Below are positions 62,280-64,000 of a stretch of DNA of 64,000 nt, in pieces. The translations under genes were made by a program, and so were the position numbers. This DNA comes from JAAUUJ01 sp964392245 (lineage in GTDB: Bacteria; Cyanobacteriota; Cyanobacteriia; Thermostichales; Thermostichaceae): the NCBI GenBank assembly GCA_964392245.1, contig CAYMOX010000002.1, forward strand, positions 88,420 to 152,419, given 5' to 3'. The notes beneath the pieces were generated by a model that saw only the letters and a program-made list of their open reading frames with translations, ran no database searches and was not told the origin of the DNA. Every line of letters begins with the position of its first letter. Within the stretch, counting starts at the first letter, position 1.

Positions 62280-63224
62280 GTGCATGTTGCCCTAACGCTC
62301 CATCAGGCCTACAAGCCGGTTGCCGTCGCCATTGGTAACTTTGACGGTCTCCACCGTGGTCATCAGCAGGTGCTCCAGCCTGTGCTCAGCTCCACCATCG
62401 CCATCCGGACCGTGCTGACGTTTTATCCCCATCCTCAGGAAGTGTTGAGTGGGCAACCGCGGTTGCTGCTTACCCCTCCGCAGGAGAAACAAGAATTGCT
62501 GCAGCACCTGGGGATAGAGCAGCTGGTGCAACTCCCCTTTACAGAAGATCTGGCGATCCAGCCACCGCATCAGTTTATTGCCACAGTGCTGGAGCAGGGA
62601 CTGCAGGTGCAACAGCTGAGTGTGGGGTGGGATTTTTGTTTTGGCCATCAACGCTCTGGCAATGCCAGAACCCTGGCAGACTGGGGACACAAGCAGGGGA
62701 TCCGCGTGGATATTATTCCTGAAATTCAGCTGCAGGGGGAACGGGTTAGCAGCTCTCGCATTCGTGCGGCCTTGGATCAGGGGGAGGTGTCAATGGCCAA
62801 TCTATTGCTGGGGCGGGGCTACTGTTTACAGGGAACGGTGGTTAGGGGAGATCAACGGGGACGGCAGCTGGGCTTTCCTACAGCGAACCTGCAGCTGCCC
62901 GCAGAAAAATATCTCCCCAGGGATGGGGTGTACAGTGTCTGGGTTCATCATCCCCAACACGCCCAGCCCCTCGCTGGTGTGATGAACGTAGGGTTGCGAC
63001 CGACGGTTTCTGGAGTGCAGCGCACGGTGGAAGTGCATGTCCTGGACTGGCAGGGGGATCTCTACGGCCTTTGCCTGGCGGCAGAGCTGGTTAGCTTTTT
63101 GCGACCGGAACAGCGGTTTGAGTCTCTGGAGGCTCTCAAAGCCCAGATCCAGCAGGACTGTCAAACGGCCCGCCAGCAGCTGTACTCCTCCAGGGGATTC
63201 CGGACACCTACCCCTGTGGGGTGA
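62280..63224 (+). CDS. ribF: Bifunctional riboflavin kinase / FAD synthetase
   Basis: A 314-residue enzyme making FMN and FAD. N-terminal adenylyltransferase: VAIGNFDGLHRGHQQV and SSSRIRAALDQGEV. C-terminal kinase: VVRGDQRGRQLGFPTANLQL and DGVYSVWVH. GTG start at 62280, supported by GGAGAGG upstream. Close behind the CGLD27 gene, likely cotranscribed. Confidence 0.96.
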   Translation: MHVALTLHQAYKPVAVAIGNFDGLHRGHQQVLQPVLSSTIAIRTVLTFYPHPQEVLSGQPRLLLTPPQEKQELLQHLGIEQLVQLPFTEDLAIQPPHQFIATVLEQGLQVQQLSVGWDFCFGHQRSGNARTLADWGHKQGIRVDIIPEIQLQGERVSSSRIRAALDQGEVSMANLLLGRGYCLQGTVVRGDQRGRQLGFPTANLQLPAEKYLPRDGVYSVWVHHPQHAQPLAGVMNVGLRPTVSGVQRTVEVHVLDWQGDLYGLCLAAELVSFLRPEQRFESLEALKAQIQQDCQTARQQLYSSRGFRTPTPVG

Positions 63225-63303
63225 TGCAGCGGTTACCAGGCCTGGTGGGATCAGGCGGTCAGTATCCCCTAGAATCAGGGCACCCCCCCTTTGAGTTGGA
63301 GTC

Positions 63304-64000
63304 ATGATTTTGCCGTCCTCGCTTTCCCTGGCTTCCCACTGGACGATGCTGGCCTTAATTGGTGGCTTTGGCTGTGCTCATAGTGGCCTGGCCTATCTAC
63401 GGCCTTGGGGAGAGCAGGCATGGGGGGCACGACTCTATCGGGTATTGTTTGCCCTGATCTCCATTGCCCTAGCCCTACTGCTGCTGATCTACTTTTTCAA
63501 TCATCGCTATGACGGTATGCAGCTGTGGAACTTGCAGGATCAGCCCTGGGTGAGACCTGTCGTGACTACCTTTTCGGCGGTGTCTTTTCTATTTCTCTAT
63601 CCTGCAACCTTTAACTTGCTGGAGGTGGCTGCGTTGCAAAAACCAGAATTGCACCTGTTTGAGAGCGGTATTATTCGGATTACTCGTCACCCGCAAATGG
63701 TAGGCCAGGTGATCTGGTGTCTAGCTCATGCCCTCTGGATTGGATCCTCATTCATGGTCGTAACATCGATAGGTCTAATTGCTTATCATCTTTTCGCAGT
63801 CTGGCATGGGGATCTGCGGCTCGAGCGTAAATATGGTCAGGCTTTTTGCGATCTGCGGCAGCGAACCTCGGTCATGCCGTTCCTTGCCATCATCCAGGGG
63901 CGACAACATTTTGATCCGCGTGAGTATTTTCGCTGGGCGTATGGTGGAGTCCTAAGTTTCGTTATTATTTTTTATGTTTTTCATCAGCAGATGATCTCTG
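63304..64000 (+). CDS. NnrU family protein, likely 15-cis-zeta-carotene isomerase (partial)
   Basis: Starts at ATG 63304 (GGAG two bases upstream) and runs off the right edge; about 232 codons are seen. It is a multi-helix membrane protein: LIGGFGCAHSGLAYLRPWGE, YRVLFALISIALALLLLIYF, then ITRHPQMVGQVIWCLAHALW with conserved His, and HLFAVWHGDLRLERKYG. These are the NnrU/Z-ISO hallmarks; the His residues may bind heme. Z-ISO isomerises zeta-carotene in carotenoid synthesis. The C-terminus is missing. Confidence 0.85.
   Translation, partial: MILPSSLSLASHWTMLALIGGFGCAHSGLAYLRPWGEQAWGARLYRVLFALISIALALLLLIYFFNHRYDGMQLWNLQDQPWVRPVVTTFSAVSFLFLYPATFNLLEVAALQKPELHLFESGIIRITRHPQMVGQVIWCLAHALWIGSSFMVVTSIGLIAYHLFAVWHGDLRLERKYGQAFCDLRQRTSVMPFLAIIQGRQHFDPREYFRWAYGGVLSFVIIFYVFHQQMIS

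Overview
This is a stretch of a cyanobacterial chromosome from a draft scaffold: a 100-base run of N lies at 29359-29458. The cyanobacterial assignment rests on photosynthesis genes: ycf3 (photosystem I assembly), psbU (photosystem II lumenal subunit), pcyA (bilin synthesis), two sets of phycocyanin genes with linkers and lyases, cpcT, a CGLD27-family gene and a Z-ISO/NnrU-type gene. I cannot name the genus. GATC sites are very frequent (about one per 70 bp in a stretch counted by eye), yet the usual cyanobacterial HIP1 octamer GCGATCGC is rare.

Layout. 1-3402 (- strand): two lipoprotein genes. The left one is open at the window edge and joins a hydrolase-like region to a von Willebrand factor type D domain. 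3403-16700: housekeeping and scattered genes (der, ycf3, gatC, two Uma2 nucleases, pirin, MscS, an FAD oxidase, a doubled CobO, a family-4 uracil-DNA glycosylase). 16711-28220: peroxiredoxin Q, a VanY-like peptidase, rsfS, a DUF6745-like protein, cyanophycinase, a response-regulator cyclase, a truncated MscS, a large repeat protein, aminopeptidase P and a 2'-5' RNA ligase-like protein. 28450-29679: two tandem coiled-coil paralogues, one containing 75-bp repeats broken by the assembly gap. 29738-48311: ridA, a histidine phosphatase, malQ overlapping an ABC exporter gene, an Rpn-like nuclease with a 12-bp minisatellite, csaB, psbU, gcvP, an FAD oxidoreductase, phoX, an IMPase-family gene, an M90 peptidase and a DUF39 protein. 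48609-49400: trpA.

49671-60513 is the phycobilisome region. A + strand operon (beta, alpha, CpcD-like cap linker, CpcE-like and CpcF-like lyases) converges on a - strand group (cpcB, cpcA, two rod linkers, cpcE, pcyA, cpcG). The two sets look complementary: the first has the cap and a complete E/F lyase pair but no rod linker; the second has rod linkers, the rod-core linker and the bilin reductase but only an E subunit. The beta subunits differ at position 72, the Asn that is normally methylated: the + operon keeps Asn and the - operon has Ala. cpcT and a translationally coupled gene of unknown function follow on the + strand. The window ends with an FHA-cyclase, a CGLD27 gene, ribF and a partial Z-ISO-like gene.

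Most remaining genes look like single transcription units. Start sites were moved from the longest open frame wherever a Shine-Dalgarno sequence, a signal peptide or family length argued for it.
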